From Marsupella aquatica (lineage: Eukaryota; Marchantiophyta): 64,000 nucleotides of DNA. The translations under genes were made by a program, and so were the position numbers. Below the pieces are notes generated by a model. It was not told where the DNA came from and ran no database searches. It was given only the letters and a program-made list of their open reading frames with translations. The DNA lies in assembly GCA_973895155.1 (NCBI GenBank), contig OZ316895.1:9486001-9550000 (forward strand), given 5' to 3'. Positions 23,061-34,710 of this stretch are shown one piece after another; the stretch's first letter is position 1; every line of letters begins with the position of its first letter.

Positions 23061-24079
23061 CTTACTACCAGTAAGCAGTCTGATGAGGGTTAATACGTGA
23101 GCTATACGAACCTTGGCCACACAAAAGTCAAATTTTCAATCATCTCATAATCAGGAACTTATAGGCTTATTGGAAGGAGCTCGCCGAGCTGAATCTAACG
23201 AGGTAAGACACGCCCCAAATGGAGCTCAAATGAGGAGATACGGACCAAAGCATTTTTGTGAAGAGTTGGGGTCCGATGTTGTACGGACGTCCGTACATAC
23301 TTCAGGAGAGTGACCCTGGCCAATTCCCGGCATGTGGCCTTGGCCAGGGTACCTTATCTAATGTCGTGAAGGGAGGCCGGGACCGTATGGACAACCTGGA
23401 CGTGACGGTGACCGAGGTAGAGTTTGAGACTCGGTAAGCCACATCTCGGGCGTCTGATGTCCGTTTTTGGAGCCATTTTTGCGGTTACGATCAGGATGAC
23501 AGTGGCTATTCTGAAAGTTCTCAGGACCAGATTTCGGACAACTTCTACTTTTGACTATTTTCATGGCCAGGGTAATGGGAGGTGGTGGCCGCCACGTAGT
23601 AGGAAGGCAGACCATGCCTGGTCTACATAGGACTTAGTCTAGTTTTTGTTTAGTTGATGTGACGACCGACGAAGGCACCATTGGCCGCCCATAGGTAGCA
23701 ATAGGGTTAGGAGTGCATGTGTGTGCCGCATGTGTAGAAAACTTGTAGGTTAGAGGCGCCGTAGTAGACGGCGGCCAGCTAGGGCAGTGGTCGCCGCCAC
23801 ACCCTAGGGCTTGTGTGTTCACACATTGTTGTTTTCATTATTTAACCAGTAGTCCAGTAGGAGCAAGGGGGAACTCAGTCTAGTGTTGTTTGTGTGAGGA
23901 TTAGCCTTCAACAAGAATAGGGAATTGATCCGGAGTATTGAGGTGGAGAGGTGCTCATTGTCCCCTGAGGCAGGAGTACGTTGGGCAGACGACAGGAGGC
24001 CGAGTTTCCCATGCAATGTGTTACCTTGGCCACTAAAAGATATAGATTCGGTTGGATTTTCATGAATTCTTGTGTGATG
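23061..24079. other. Intergenic, nothing recognised
   Basis: Short open frames only, no domain and no RNA gene that I can support. Confidence 0.4.
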
Positions 24080-24258
24080 TTCTCCCAAAAGGTCATCAAG
24101 TAAAAAATTGTCGTCAAGTAAATAGATGTCATGTTGCCAATGATGTTGTTATGCCAAGATGTCGTTAAGTATTAAGATGTTGTTAAATACAAAATGGTCA
24201 ATAGATAAAGTATGTCATTACTCAAAGACGTTGTGAAGTAAAAGATGTTGTTAAGTAC
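24080..24258 (+). repeat. Short tandem array related to the 21.5 kb array
   Basis: Degenerate units like AAGATGTCGTTAAGTA repeat at roughly 20-30 bp spacing and end directly at CCCTGGGCCCTCAC (24261). The same CCCTGGGCCC border is seen near 20288 and 34250. Confidence 0.65.
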
Positions 24259-25097
24259 ATCCCCTGGGCCCTCACTGTGTGTATATTAATGAAACCCACC
24301 TGTGAACGACCCCCTCTCCAAAACCCTTCAGTACTATTTTTTGTCCTTTTAAAAAACTCTTGTTAATATTAATAAATTATTTTTGGACCATTAATAAAGC
24401 CCTTTGGGCTATTATAATCATCACCAAAAGATCATTAAATATGCCCTTCACGTATTATAAAAAAAACATGTCGAGATTCTGAATTGGAAAAATTGAAATA
24501 TACATATATCATTCTGAGAATAACATATATTTTATGTACACATTTCCTCGTACACATGCATTTCCTCAAGAAAATAAGGAGGCACATAAGAGTCAAAGAT
24601 CATGCAAGTAAAGCTTATAGTTGGAACACAATGTAGTTAGTCCTATAGTTCCTGTAAATCTAAACCTCCCCCAAACTTCTATCTAATCACTTTTCACTAA
24701 AATGATAATTTTCACCAAAGCACGTAAATAACTCTGGTTTAAAGCACTCTCTCAGATATCATGTTTGATATCCTTCATCGGAAGCAACATGCTTTTAAAA
24801 CACCTTTGTCGACTTGACCTCCTCTTCCTTAGGGGGCCAAGTATGGCCATACACTTCTTAGTTGATCCTCTAGAAAATATCATCTTCTAGAAAATACCAT
24901 AATGCTGCAACTGGTCAAAACAACTTTGTCCCTGAACAATAGGAAACCACATATTCATTAACACTTCATGGAATGACTCACGTTTGCTTAGAAACTGAAC
25001 ATTAAATAACATTCAAAACCAGATTCTAAACCTAGACACAAATTTTCTACAGTAAAATAACAAATCAATTTGACAATTTACTTACCAAATATCACAT
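24259..25097. other. AT-rich intergenic
   Basis: No gene is supported. The segment lies just downstream of the minus-strand transposase remnant and could contain its terminal sequence, but I could not identify terminal repeats. Confidence 0.4.
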
Positions 25098-28000
25098 TCA
25101 ATCAATTTTGCTCTTTACAAAGTTTTCCAATGCAATTCCATCATTTGGATGCAATTTGAATACTTTTGGATGCAAAGGATTGACTTCAAGGGTGACTGTT
25201 GATATCACACAGTCTAAATCAATCCATTGAGGATCACACACAGAGTACCTAAATTTCTCCTTATTATTACCAATTGGAGTAAACCAATTAAAGAACACTT
25301 TGCATGCAACTTCTGGACCAGGCCTATCAAGCAAGTCCACTGGTTCTCGTGATCTTCCACTTGTGTTTCCATATTTCCGTTGAATAGTTTGAGCTCTTCC
25401 TATCCACCAAACATATTTTGGACTGTTGGTTACCGACACAACTGGAACTGGCAAACCACTAGGCCTCCTTCGCTTTCTGTCTCCCATTCTGTGTGGTCTC
25501 AGTGCTTCTCGTCACTCTTCCCTGTGCTGTCTCATCCATAAAAAATACTCCACAGTCGCTGCCGACACTCATCATCATAGTTGGAGCACCCACTCGCACT
25601 TTTGGTTTATCCACCAAATTGTTGAAGTAAAGACTTTGCTTCACCCGTGTCAAACGGTCCTTGCTAAGGTGAGGGTTCCCTACCATTTGACTAACTAAAG
25701 TACTTTTGTACATTGTCCGACCCTCAAAACTCACAGTGGGAACTACTGTGACACCAGACTCACCATACACCAAATCTGTGTGTATATCAGACATTACAGC
25801 AAAACAACTATCTCGAGCTATGTGTACATTAGCACCCCATCTTCAAGCATCCCATCATGGAGGGTTGAGTTTGCCTCTTCAGCTGCTATAGTGGAGGATC
25901 CAGCTACTGTAAATGGACCTTCTGGAATAAGTTGTATATTTTCTTTCTGTCTGGGGTTGGGTCTATCCACCAATGTTGCATCCTCATCCACCTCCAAGGA
26001 TTCCACATTGATATCACACCATCCTCCATGGTGTGCACCTTTTGCCTCAATTTCCCATGGTGAATCCCACCATACAGTGTTTCTGGCAGATGTGGAAGGG
26101 TTCATCTGGGCCTGAGTAGCAACATCTTTGGCTAACAAAAAACCTTCTTGCAAAGCCCTCACAATATCTGTATCAGTTTCAATCCCTGTATAGTCGGTTT
26201 GACAAAATTTTCTTGGAGACCCATGTGGTACTGGGTGGAGTTTCATCCAAATATTTATGTGCTTTTTGTGACTATGACCAGCTCCCACTATTCCTTCACT
26301 CAGGTCCATTGCTGCCAACCGGTTCAAAGAGGTTGAACAATCAACCAACTCAGTTAGGTCATAACTTCGTTCATGACCATTCATGCCTCCAACTTTTGAA
26401 AAAATTGTTCACAACTATCTGATCTAGTCAGATGCAGAGGCACAGGCAACTCAGGAAAGTGGTCTCTGAATTGAATAATCAAAAGTGATACAAAATGCAC
26501 AGACATTTGAATGTCAAGAAATGTTTGCATAGGGATGCAATTTTGCTTAAAACTAATTGGTTGTGTATTACCACCTACAGAGTGATTCCCATGGAAACAC
26601 CACATTCGCCAGAGTCTGAAAAAGAACCACACTTTGCCACACAAAACAATCCTCTGCCTCAAGCTCAAGCTTGTATTCAGGAAAATGTCAATATAATCAG
26701 CACATATTCCCAAATAAAGTTCTGAGCCAAGAGTCATCTCTTGTCTGACATCTGGTCGATTTCGTAACATGAAGAGTGTATTAATGAGTTTTCGACTACA
26801 AAGTCGTTGGGCACTAGTCCAATTTTGCCTGTCTGATCTTAGAACATCCTCATGATTCATTGCATGATCTTTGACATCATACAATTCATACACATGATTT
26901 ATGTGACTAAAAGCAGCCACTTCTGCCCCTAACTTCATCACCCTCTTGATTGAATCCAATGGATTTACAAGTTTCTTTCCATTGTGAATGAAATCTTGAT
27001 CATGGAGCCCATAAGCATGAGAAGTTGCTCCAACAGTGATCATGGAGTGGGTTAGTAACCATCCTTCCCACCTAAGATTTTGTCTAGGGCCTGGAATTCC
27101 TCTCCCTGTGTAGTCTTCTATCATTAATTTCCTTCTTCTTGAGTCCCCATCACTAGCATGGCCCAACAGAGGTCCAACAGCCTCCAAAGAATGAGTGGCC
27201 CACAGTGACTGCAATTCAATCCATTGCTCCCTGACATAATCAGCAGTAAATTGACCACATGTACCAGTGCCCATGGCACAGAGGCGAGGAAACTTGTCAC
27301 ACAAGGGATTTACCATAATGCACCTAGCTTGGTGCCCTACAACATTAGTGTCAAAGGCCTCTGTAATGTTATTGAAGCCAATTTCACCCTCACCCACTTT
27401 TATTGCCAGGCCAACACCACAAGTATGATTGTCTTTTTTTCCACAAAACCCAATCAGTGTATCATCCTTAGGCTACCACCTGACTGTCTTTTTCACACAG
27501 GTTTCATCATCTGCCAAATAGCAGGGAATAGGTCCAGATATTCCAAGTCGACTCTTCAGTTTTGAGTAAACTTGAGCAATGAACTTGAATTGTGAAGCAT
27601 GCATGCCAGCACGGAAGACAAACATGCCACGCTTGTCTATTTGTAGAGTGTTCAAACTAGGACCCAAACCATTTGTCTGGAGACAATCTACTACCCGTCT
27701 GCCACCATGTAGAAACAGTGCCTGGCATAGGAGCTTTGTTCCTTTCCTCCATCGATGACCCACCTTGCTTCGATTCAAGTTAGAAGCAACATCTTGAAGC
27801 ATATCCCATAATGCTTGCCTACCTCCAAAAGCCCCTTTTTTGTGTGCTTGAACAACAGAATTACAGAATTTCATTATGTCCTTCCTGTTAATTGCCTCCT
27901 TGCATATCTCTTTCAGAGATGGTTCTTTAGCTGTGAGCATCAGCAAACGATGTTGAAACCTCCTTGCTAGTTTTCTCTCCTTCCTGATAATTCTACGATA

Positions 28001-29600
28001 ATTCTTTGCTTGCTCTTGGACCTCTTCAGTTGTAAGGTAATCTATTCGCCTACCTTGACCTGTCCCTCTCTGACCTCTTTTCTCAACTGCAGTTACTTCT
28101 CTGAACACCCGTAATCTAAAGTCTGTTAGACTAGGTATGGTGAAACAATGATCACAAGTCAACCTTATAAATCCACCACCAAGCCTTGATATTCTGGTAC
28201 AGGATTTATGTCTGAACAGGCCTTCAATGACACAAATTTCTTCAATCTCCTCACACCACACTTTAGCCTTCACTAGGGGCTCTGAATACCATAGACATTC
28301 TTCTTTATGTTGATCTTTAAGGATATTCTTGATAGGCCTGGATTGGTTGCCACTCACTTTGCCATAGTCCCCAACACAACAAGGATAGGTCATCAGTATT
28401 ACCTTTGCCTTTACCGGACGATGATAGGCCAGAGGCACTGCTAGAGCCCCGTTGACTCTCCTTGACAGTTAGAAAGCCCTGAATGGTTTTTTGACGTTTA
28501 TCCCTCTTATCAGCTTGACGTGGTCGTCCTGCACAGCTTGAGAGAATAGGAATATTGCTACTCACTCTTTGGCTTTTAGAAACTGCATTTAAATGATTGA
28601 CTCCCACACAATGAGCCTGGAGATTGGCCTCCAGATTCCGTTGTTTGGGTATCATTACCATATGTTCACAGCAGAAAATGCAGAACAATTTGAACTTGTG
28701 CAACTCCACTGGCTCTCTATTGATATCACCAACAATTTTAAAAGTTTTCTGTCCAGCAGACTGTGAATCGTTCACAGATTCCACTATTTGAACATGTTGT
28801 TCAAGAGTGGCTTTATCACTCAAGGCAGATGCTGCAGCTCGACAATTTATCTCTACAGAGTCCAATCTTTGACCTCTGTTTTTGGCAACATTCCTGCTAT
28901 GCTTGGGTGTGATCAAATGCTTATTCTTGAAGTTAGTGAAAGCATTAGTAATGCTGGCTCTATCCATGCTACCTGACTTTGAGGCACCTTCCACACGAAC
29001 ATCACATTCACAGCATTCTATCTTCCCACATGCCACATTCTCAATGTCCCATGTGTTCACCTTCCATTGATGATCCTCACATTGAATGAGTTTCATGTGA
29101 TCCCTCAATTTCTCCACTTGTGTTTGCCAAACCTTGGCAAGATCTTTTGTTATACATAAAGATTTGAAACTTGCTTGAGGATCAGTCTCTACCTCTGGGG
29201 TTTCAATGTCCACAATAGGTGGACTATCTATTATTGGCTGGTCTAGTGGTGGACCTGCCATGACAAGGTCATCCACCGACAAGCTGAAAGTGGGTGAGAG
29301 ACCATTGGAAGCTTTACTGCCTAAGAGAGGTTGATCTCCACCTCCATCCTCAAAATCATATTTGGGAATGACAATGATTTTCTTCCCACATTCATCTATG
29401 ACATGGGCTTTTTCCCATTCCACCTCCATTCGACTATTGAGATTCACATCGTAAAATTGAAACTCAAACTTAAAGAGACACAGAGTCTCTAGCTTCAATC
29501 TGGCATCGGCAAATGTGTCATCAATCTTGTAACTAATGGATCCTACAGGTTTAGGATCCACAGACACACTGTCCAATCGAAAAACAGTTGCTGAGGGCAT
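25098..29600 (-). pseudogene. Very large DDE-type transposase, superfamily not identified, broken
   Basis: Six overlapping or adjacent minus-strand frames (29600-28317, 28438-27473, 27397-26381, 26384-25818, 25794-25459, 25487-25098) form one decayed protein of about 1,400 residues. The N-terminal part has a BED/C2H2-like finger (CIFCCEH...H...H) at about 28590-28690, followed by KRQKTIQGFL. Acidic motifs in RNase H-fold order are LADDET (about 27510), HASDGDSRRR (about 27150) and SDSCEQFF (about 26410), which I take as candidate D, D, E residues. The break at 27473 is a lone in-frame TAG; the others are frame changes near 28400, 26390, 25850 and 25490. The first could be a 46-base intron-like insertion between two GGCAAAG copies, too short for a normal plant intron. 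Related long proteins exist in algae and invertebrates, from memory, but I cannot name the family. Confidence 0.7.
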
Positions 29601-30900
29601 TGAGTCAAGCCTGCAAAACTTTCACAAAAAAAACAATCAACATCATCCTGAAATTATTTCATGGGATAGGCTTCCCATTGAAAGAGAATGTTTTCTATAG
29701 ACACAGACCTAAAGAGACCCCAATGATTTGAAGACCATATTCACAGGACCAATCCCAAGAGAGCCTTGCCCCATCCCGGCCATTTCTCTTGGTGATTGGC
29801 TGGACAAATCCATGCAGCTTTCTCCGACTATAGTCGGGTGGGAAGGGACGTACCCTTTGCTGGCAAGGACTCCTGCTTCAATGTCAGCACAAGAAGGTAT
29901 GGGATCTGCACATGTCCAATTGTGCTAGACATGTGCAGTCGGGGCCAGGCCCTCCACTCCAATCCCTCTCCTCCAACATGGTGTGCCCTATACAATTCAT
30001 TCATTGACTCACTCAAAAAGTTCTAACTTGGACCATACACCTTGGACCACCCAAATTCTATGACCGGCTCTAACTCTCATTGCCATTGGTGATCAAATCC
30101 AAGGCCCCCCCCCTCCCAGGCAACCTGCCTCTCCTTCAAGGAGCGCTAGACAACTGGTGATAAAATCCAGTAGTCTCCACCAGGGGCATTACTTCCCTGG
30201 GGTCTCACTTGAATTCAAGAACCCTGCAAACCCACACTTGCAATAGCGGAAAGACAAAACTGAAAGGAAAACATAAAGAACATATCTGTGTACTCTTACC
30301 ATAATTTGCAAATGCCAACACACCCTGTCGTTAAAGCCAATACTCAAGTCCAAAATGCAAGGAAGAAAAATGAGGTAACACAAAACTGGAGATTAATGGG
30401 TGACCACTAACCTCTCTGGCCCTGCTCCAAGTACTTTGTTGAACACCCAACCAAATTTTACTGCATAGCAACTGTTGACCACATGCACAACATCAGAGAA
30501 CAAAAACTAAAAAATCATGTTGAGAGTAGTGCTCGGGACTGATTTCACACAGACAGGCACAAAATCATCCAGGACAGCAAGCCACATACCGACTCCTGCG
30601 GGCCTAATGTTCGTTGGCGAAGGTGTTGTTATGTTGGAGTCTCTGAAGCTCACCGTAACTGGTTAACCACAGTAGCACCGTTGAGGATCGGATGAGCTCT
30701 AGAGTCCTATGGCTTTATAGTTGCCTGACCATATTTTCTTGCGTTCCATGCACTGGCCGTCGTAAAGTATAATTACCTGCACATAATTGGTTCCAGTTTC
30801 GGGAAATAGGTTAGACATAGTTATTTCTGCTACCGAAAGCAGCCGATCATCCTCCAAACATTTCAATACTTCTAAAGGGCATCAGTCTCAAGTAACTCTC
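29601..30900. other. Intergenic, nothing recognised
   Basis: No domain on either strand. It may include the 5' flank and terminus of the transposase remnant. Confidence 0.4.
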
Positions 30901-30902
30901 GA

Positions 30903-31252
30903 GTTTAGACGCAATGAGCAAGAAAGCAGTAACACATAGGACTTTAATCGTAGTTGATACTTCATTTAGACGCAATGAGCAAGAAAGCATGCAACGTTGG
31001 GAAGGCAATTTAGGACTGGTGCTTAATTTTGCTCTTTTCCATATGTATTTGCTGCAAAAAAGCCGATCCGTGTGGAACATCAATGATCGTTCTCTAGTCT
31101 GAATGAAAAAGAAATGGTTTGGATGCTGCCGCCAGACAAAGCTCCAGAGGACACGGCATAAACAAGTCTTGTGATCTGAATGAAAAAGAAATGGTTTGGA
31201 TGCTGCCACCAGACAAAGCTCCAGAGGACACGGCATAAACAAGTCTTGTGAA
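30903..31252 (+). repeat. Two short tandem duplications
   Basis: TTTAGACGCAATGAGCAAGA occurs at 30904 and 30966, about 60 bp apart. CTGAATGAAAAAGAAATGG occurs at 31099 and 31175, giving two 76-bp copies that are nearly identical. Confidence 0.85.
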
Positions 31253-31339
31253 CTGCATTAGGCACGGCAATACCATCCTTGATCTATTAGTCATGTACAA
31301 AAGAATCTCAAGGGGGCAGAGTCAATGTGAGTGGTCCCC

Positions 31340-32222
31340 TACCAAAGAAAGCCTGATAAAGAAAATAGCTAAAACGAAAATATATACCAAGACTCAAACA
31401 GCAGAGGCACGGCAACAAGAATTGAAGGTAAGGCAGTGCTCAGATCCTGACGGCGATTCCTGATCAATTAAGCTTTATTTGAATCATTTGAAATGCGACT
31501 CAAGATTCAGTATCATTTTCTAATCTAGGAACGATTTATCTATATCTGCAGATGGATGCTACGACTAAAGTTTTTGAAAACAAAAGGGAGGCAGAAATGG
31601 CAGAGGCAAATGCAAACTTGGCAATGAAGATATCCCAATGGTTGCAACAATCTAAGATTGCGGAAATTGAATCCAGCCGGACAACAGCTATTCGAGATGC
31701 GGAGCTGCTGCAGGCGCTGGAGCGGAAGAAGGCTCGTAGCAGAGACAGAGAGGCTTCGGGGAAATGCATTGGCGAAGGCAACAGTCAACTACGAGGTGAA
31801 GGTGCAGGCCACCAACACTGATGTCTAAAAATTACAGAAGGACGCAGACGCTGATCTCTATAATCGTCAGAAGCGAGCTGAAGGTCTCCTCAAAGAAGCC
31901 GATGCCTATCTCTATCGCCAACAAAAGGAGGCCGAGGCCTTCCTCTACAATAAACAAAAGGAAGCTGAAGGTATCGTCTCGCACAATTAAACTCTTTCAG
32001 ACATTTGTCTTGCATGTATGACTCAGAGACCTGTCCTTCTAAAGACCTTGTCGAGGTAATCTTTCTCTAGAATGGTGTTGTGCTATCGTATCAATGAACG
32101 ACGTAATGTGCTCACGTTGGGTTCGTAATGCCTTGAATTGTCTTGTGTGCGCAGGAATTCGTCTCATGGCTGAGGCTCAAGGCGCCTATGTCGAATCTAT
32201 GCTTACGGCCTTTAAAGGCAAT
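31340..32222 (+). pseudogene. Flotillin-like gene fragment, 5'-truncated and broken
   Basis: Three exon-like blocks match the C-terminal half of plant flotillins (membrane-microdomain scaffold proteins). Block A ends ARQQELK at 31427 with a GT donor. Block B (31552-31970) starts after CTGCAG and carries KVFENKREAEMAEAN, then YEVKVQATN and repeated LYNRQKRAEG / LYRQQKEAEA / LYNKQKEAEG units, the EA-rich coiled coil of the family. Block C starts after GCAG at 32155 (RLMAEAQGAYVESML). Breaks are a frameshift near 31760 and an in-frame TAA at 31826. The SPFH domain is missing upstream. Retained introns show a genomic duplicate, not a retrocopy. Confidence 0.8.
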
Positions 32223-34260
32223 AACGTGCCAATTCCGGTTGGGCTTCAACACCAGAAAACTCCCGGGGCAAAACACTTTTCTAGAAACTGTCAACAACTC
32301 CCCATGAAAGATCCAATCAATTTTTCATTCATTAAAGAATTGAGACTTCACCTGTGGCTCAAAGAAACCTGGTCGTTTTTATTCGAAAGAACTCAACTTC
32401 TGGGTTTGGCATGGCACTGGAATCTCTTGTCTCAATTAATGCTTCGCTTCCATTTGTGCCGGCAGCCCAAGTCTGCCAAGCTGCTGTTATTAGAAAATCT
32501 GTCATTGTATTTGAGCATCAGTAGGTTCTTGACAGTAGCGACGAAACTCAAAAAACAATGTGCACTTTGCAGGGGCTACGTACGGTAGTCAAAAGTGAAC
32601 TGGAACAAGATCATCTACGATTGAAATAGGCGGAGAAAGGCGAGGAGTCGACGAAACCTCAGAAACGGCTAAGGCTGGGCGCACACAAAGAAGAGTTTCT
32701 GCGAGGGAATGCAGTACAAGAAGAACGACGCTCAATAGAGAATGCTTCCAAGAAAGCTGAAGAATTGCAGGAGGAGCTGAGAAAGGTTCACAGGTGGCAT
32801 TACCTCAGCAATGTGGAAACGCTTGTTCACAAAAGGTGCCAATTTCTCCTCCAGCTCGCCTTGCACCTCACAATCATTACCTGTTTGACCGTGGAAAATC
32901 TCAAGGGGCTTTACGATCAGTATTAACACATCCGAGAAGCTGTCATGCCAGATCCGTGCTCATCTTGAAGGTCATTCCCATCCGGTAGCTCCGAAGTCAA
33001 TGGCCATACACTTCCCTTCTAGATACACGACAAGCCAACATGTCAGCAACCCAAATCATGTCCTTCACATTATATATTTGCAAACACATGGAGCCGAGCC
33101 TATCACATCAATCGAAATGGAAATCTACGGATGGCTTCCAGATCGATCCACCAATTGAAATCATAATGGCGCCCTGTCAGACTCAGAACCTCAAGCCGGA
33201 GCGTCGCCCTTTTCCAGTGACTGTCTACCATTCACTGCATTGATTCGAGTCCCGGACCTTGCAGGTTTTATGAAAGATATTTGAGCGAACACCGGAGACG
33301 ACAATCTGCATGAACATCTGTGCACACAACCACGAACTCCATTGATTGGTGTCACAGTCGCCACAATTGAGTCAAGCTCTTCGTCTAATGTGTTTTATAT
33401 AAATGGCGGCATCATAATCCTGGTAGAAGTTTGGACGAGTACATAAAATCAAGATAGAACACAGACCCCTCAGACTACAATCCAGGCATGAAAATCAATC
33501 ACCAAAATTTAGAATACTGACAATTCCTACTCGCATTTTGAGAGCAGCCAACGCAAATCATCAGGCACAAGAGCAGTTGATCAAGAAGGATGAAAAATAA
33601 TCAATGCAAGAAAGATCCAAGACAGCTCCAAGAAAAGATCCAAGACAGAACAATCTACCAAAGGAAGTCTCTTGTGAATCCACTATTGACGATAGAGCCT
33701 GACAAAGAAAATTATTGACAGTCACATAGAGCAGTAAATACGAGGACCATCCCCTACCTTCCTAAGCAGCGCGGTCTTCCTTCCTTCCAAGAACGCTCTT
33801 CTTTGTCCCTTCAAAGTGGTGCCAGCATCAGTCTTCCAAGAAGGCGCCAGCTCCCCAACATCATGTTCAAACACTCCCCAACATTACTTCAAACACTCCC
33901 TCAATCTAGAGCGCTCAATACCCATAAAAGAAATCTCAGCCATCTAATAAATTCTCCAAAAGTGTGCTTATTATAGGCACGTATTTGGGCACATATTAAA
34001 CCATGTCCACTCTGCAATGTCTAGACACGTGTACCAATCCGGTGGTGATGTGTGGCAAGCCCATATTACATACCCTTGCAAAATGCGACTTGAGATATTT
34101 TTTTAATAACCCCTACATTGATTATAATCAAAAGCATTATTAAATAGGGGCTTCTTAGGTTATAACAATTATAACAATTAGTTGAAAATGGGATTAAAAA
34201 ACCCCTTGAGCTGTTCGCACGAGGGTCCCTAAATTAGTTAAGCTAAGGGCCCAGGGAGTA
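32223..34260. other. Intergenic with a short coiled-coil-like frame
   Basis: At about 32675-32800 a frame reads EEFLRGNAVQEERRSIENA, a Glu/Lys-rich helical sequence that might be a remnant of another exon. I cannot assign it. The rest shows no gene. Confidence 0.35.
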
Positions 34261-34261
34261 C

Positions 34262-34710
34262 ATCTCATGCTTGATACCTGTGCATTGCACAAATGATGCA
34301 TGTTGAGGTGAGAATATATGTCAAGGTGAGAAAATATGTTGATGACAGAAAAACATTTCGAGCTGAGAAAAATATGTCGAGGAGAGAAAAGATGATAAGG
34401 TGAGGAAAAGATGTCATATAAAGGAAAAAACATTGTGAGGTGAGAAAAATATGTCAAGGAGAGAAAAGATGGCGAGATGAGAAAAAGATGTCAGGATGAG
34501 GAAAAAATGTTGAGGGTGAAGAAAGATGTTGTGATGAGATAAAGATGGCCAGGTGAGAAAAATATGGCAAAATGAGACAAATATAATATATATGTTGAGG
34601 TGAAAAAAGATCTCGAGGTGAGGAAAATATGTCAAGATGAGCAAAGATCTTGAGGTGAGAAAATCTTAATATGAAGAAAAGATGTCAAGATGAGAAAATA
34701 TTATATATAT
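34262..34710 (+). repeat. Tandem array of about 20-bp AAGATGTCRAGGTGAGAAAA units
   Basis: About twenty degenerate units run from 34300 to 34700. The left border holds GATACCTGTGCATTGCACAAA (34276-34296), the same core that precedes the 21.5 kb array, and GGGCCCAGGG (about 34248) is the reverse complement of the border at 20288 and 24261. Confidence 0.8.

Noticed and set aside
28392-28438. 46-base intron in the DDE transposase
   Set aside because: It has GT and AG ends and would restore the frame, but it is shorter than typical plant introns and is flanked by GGCAAAG on both sides. An insertion or chance fit cannot be excluded, so it was not called.
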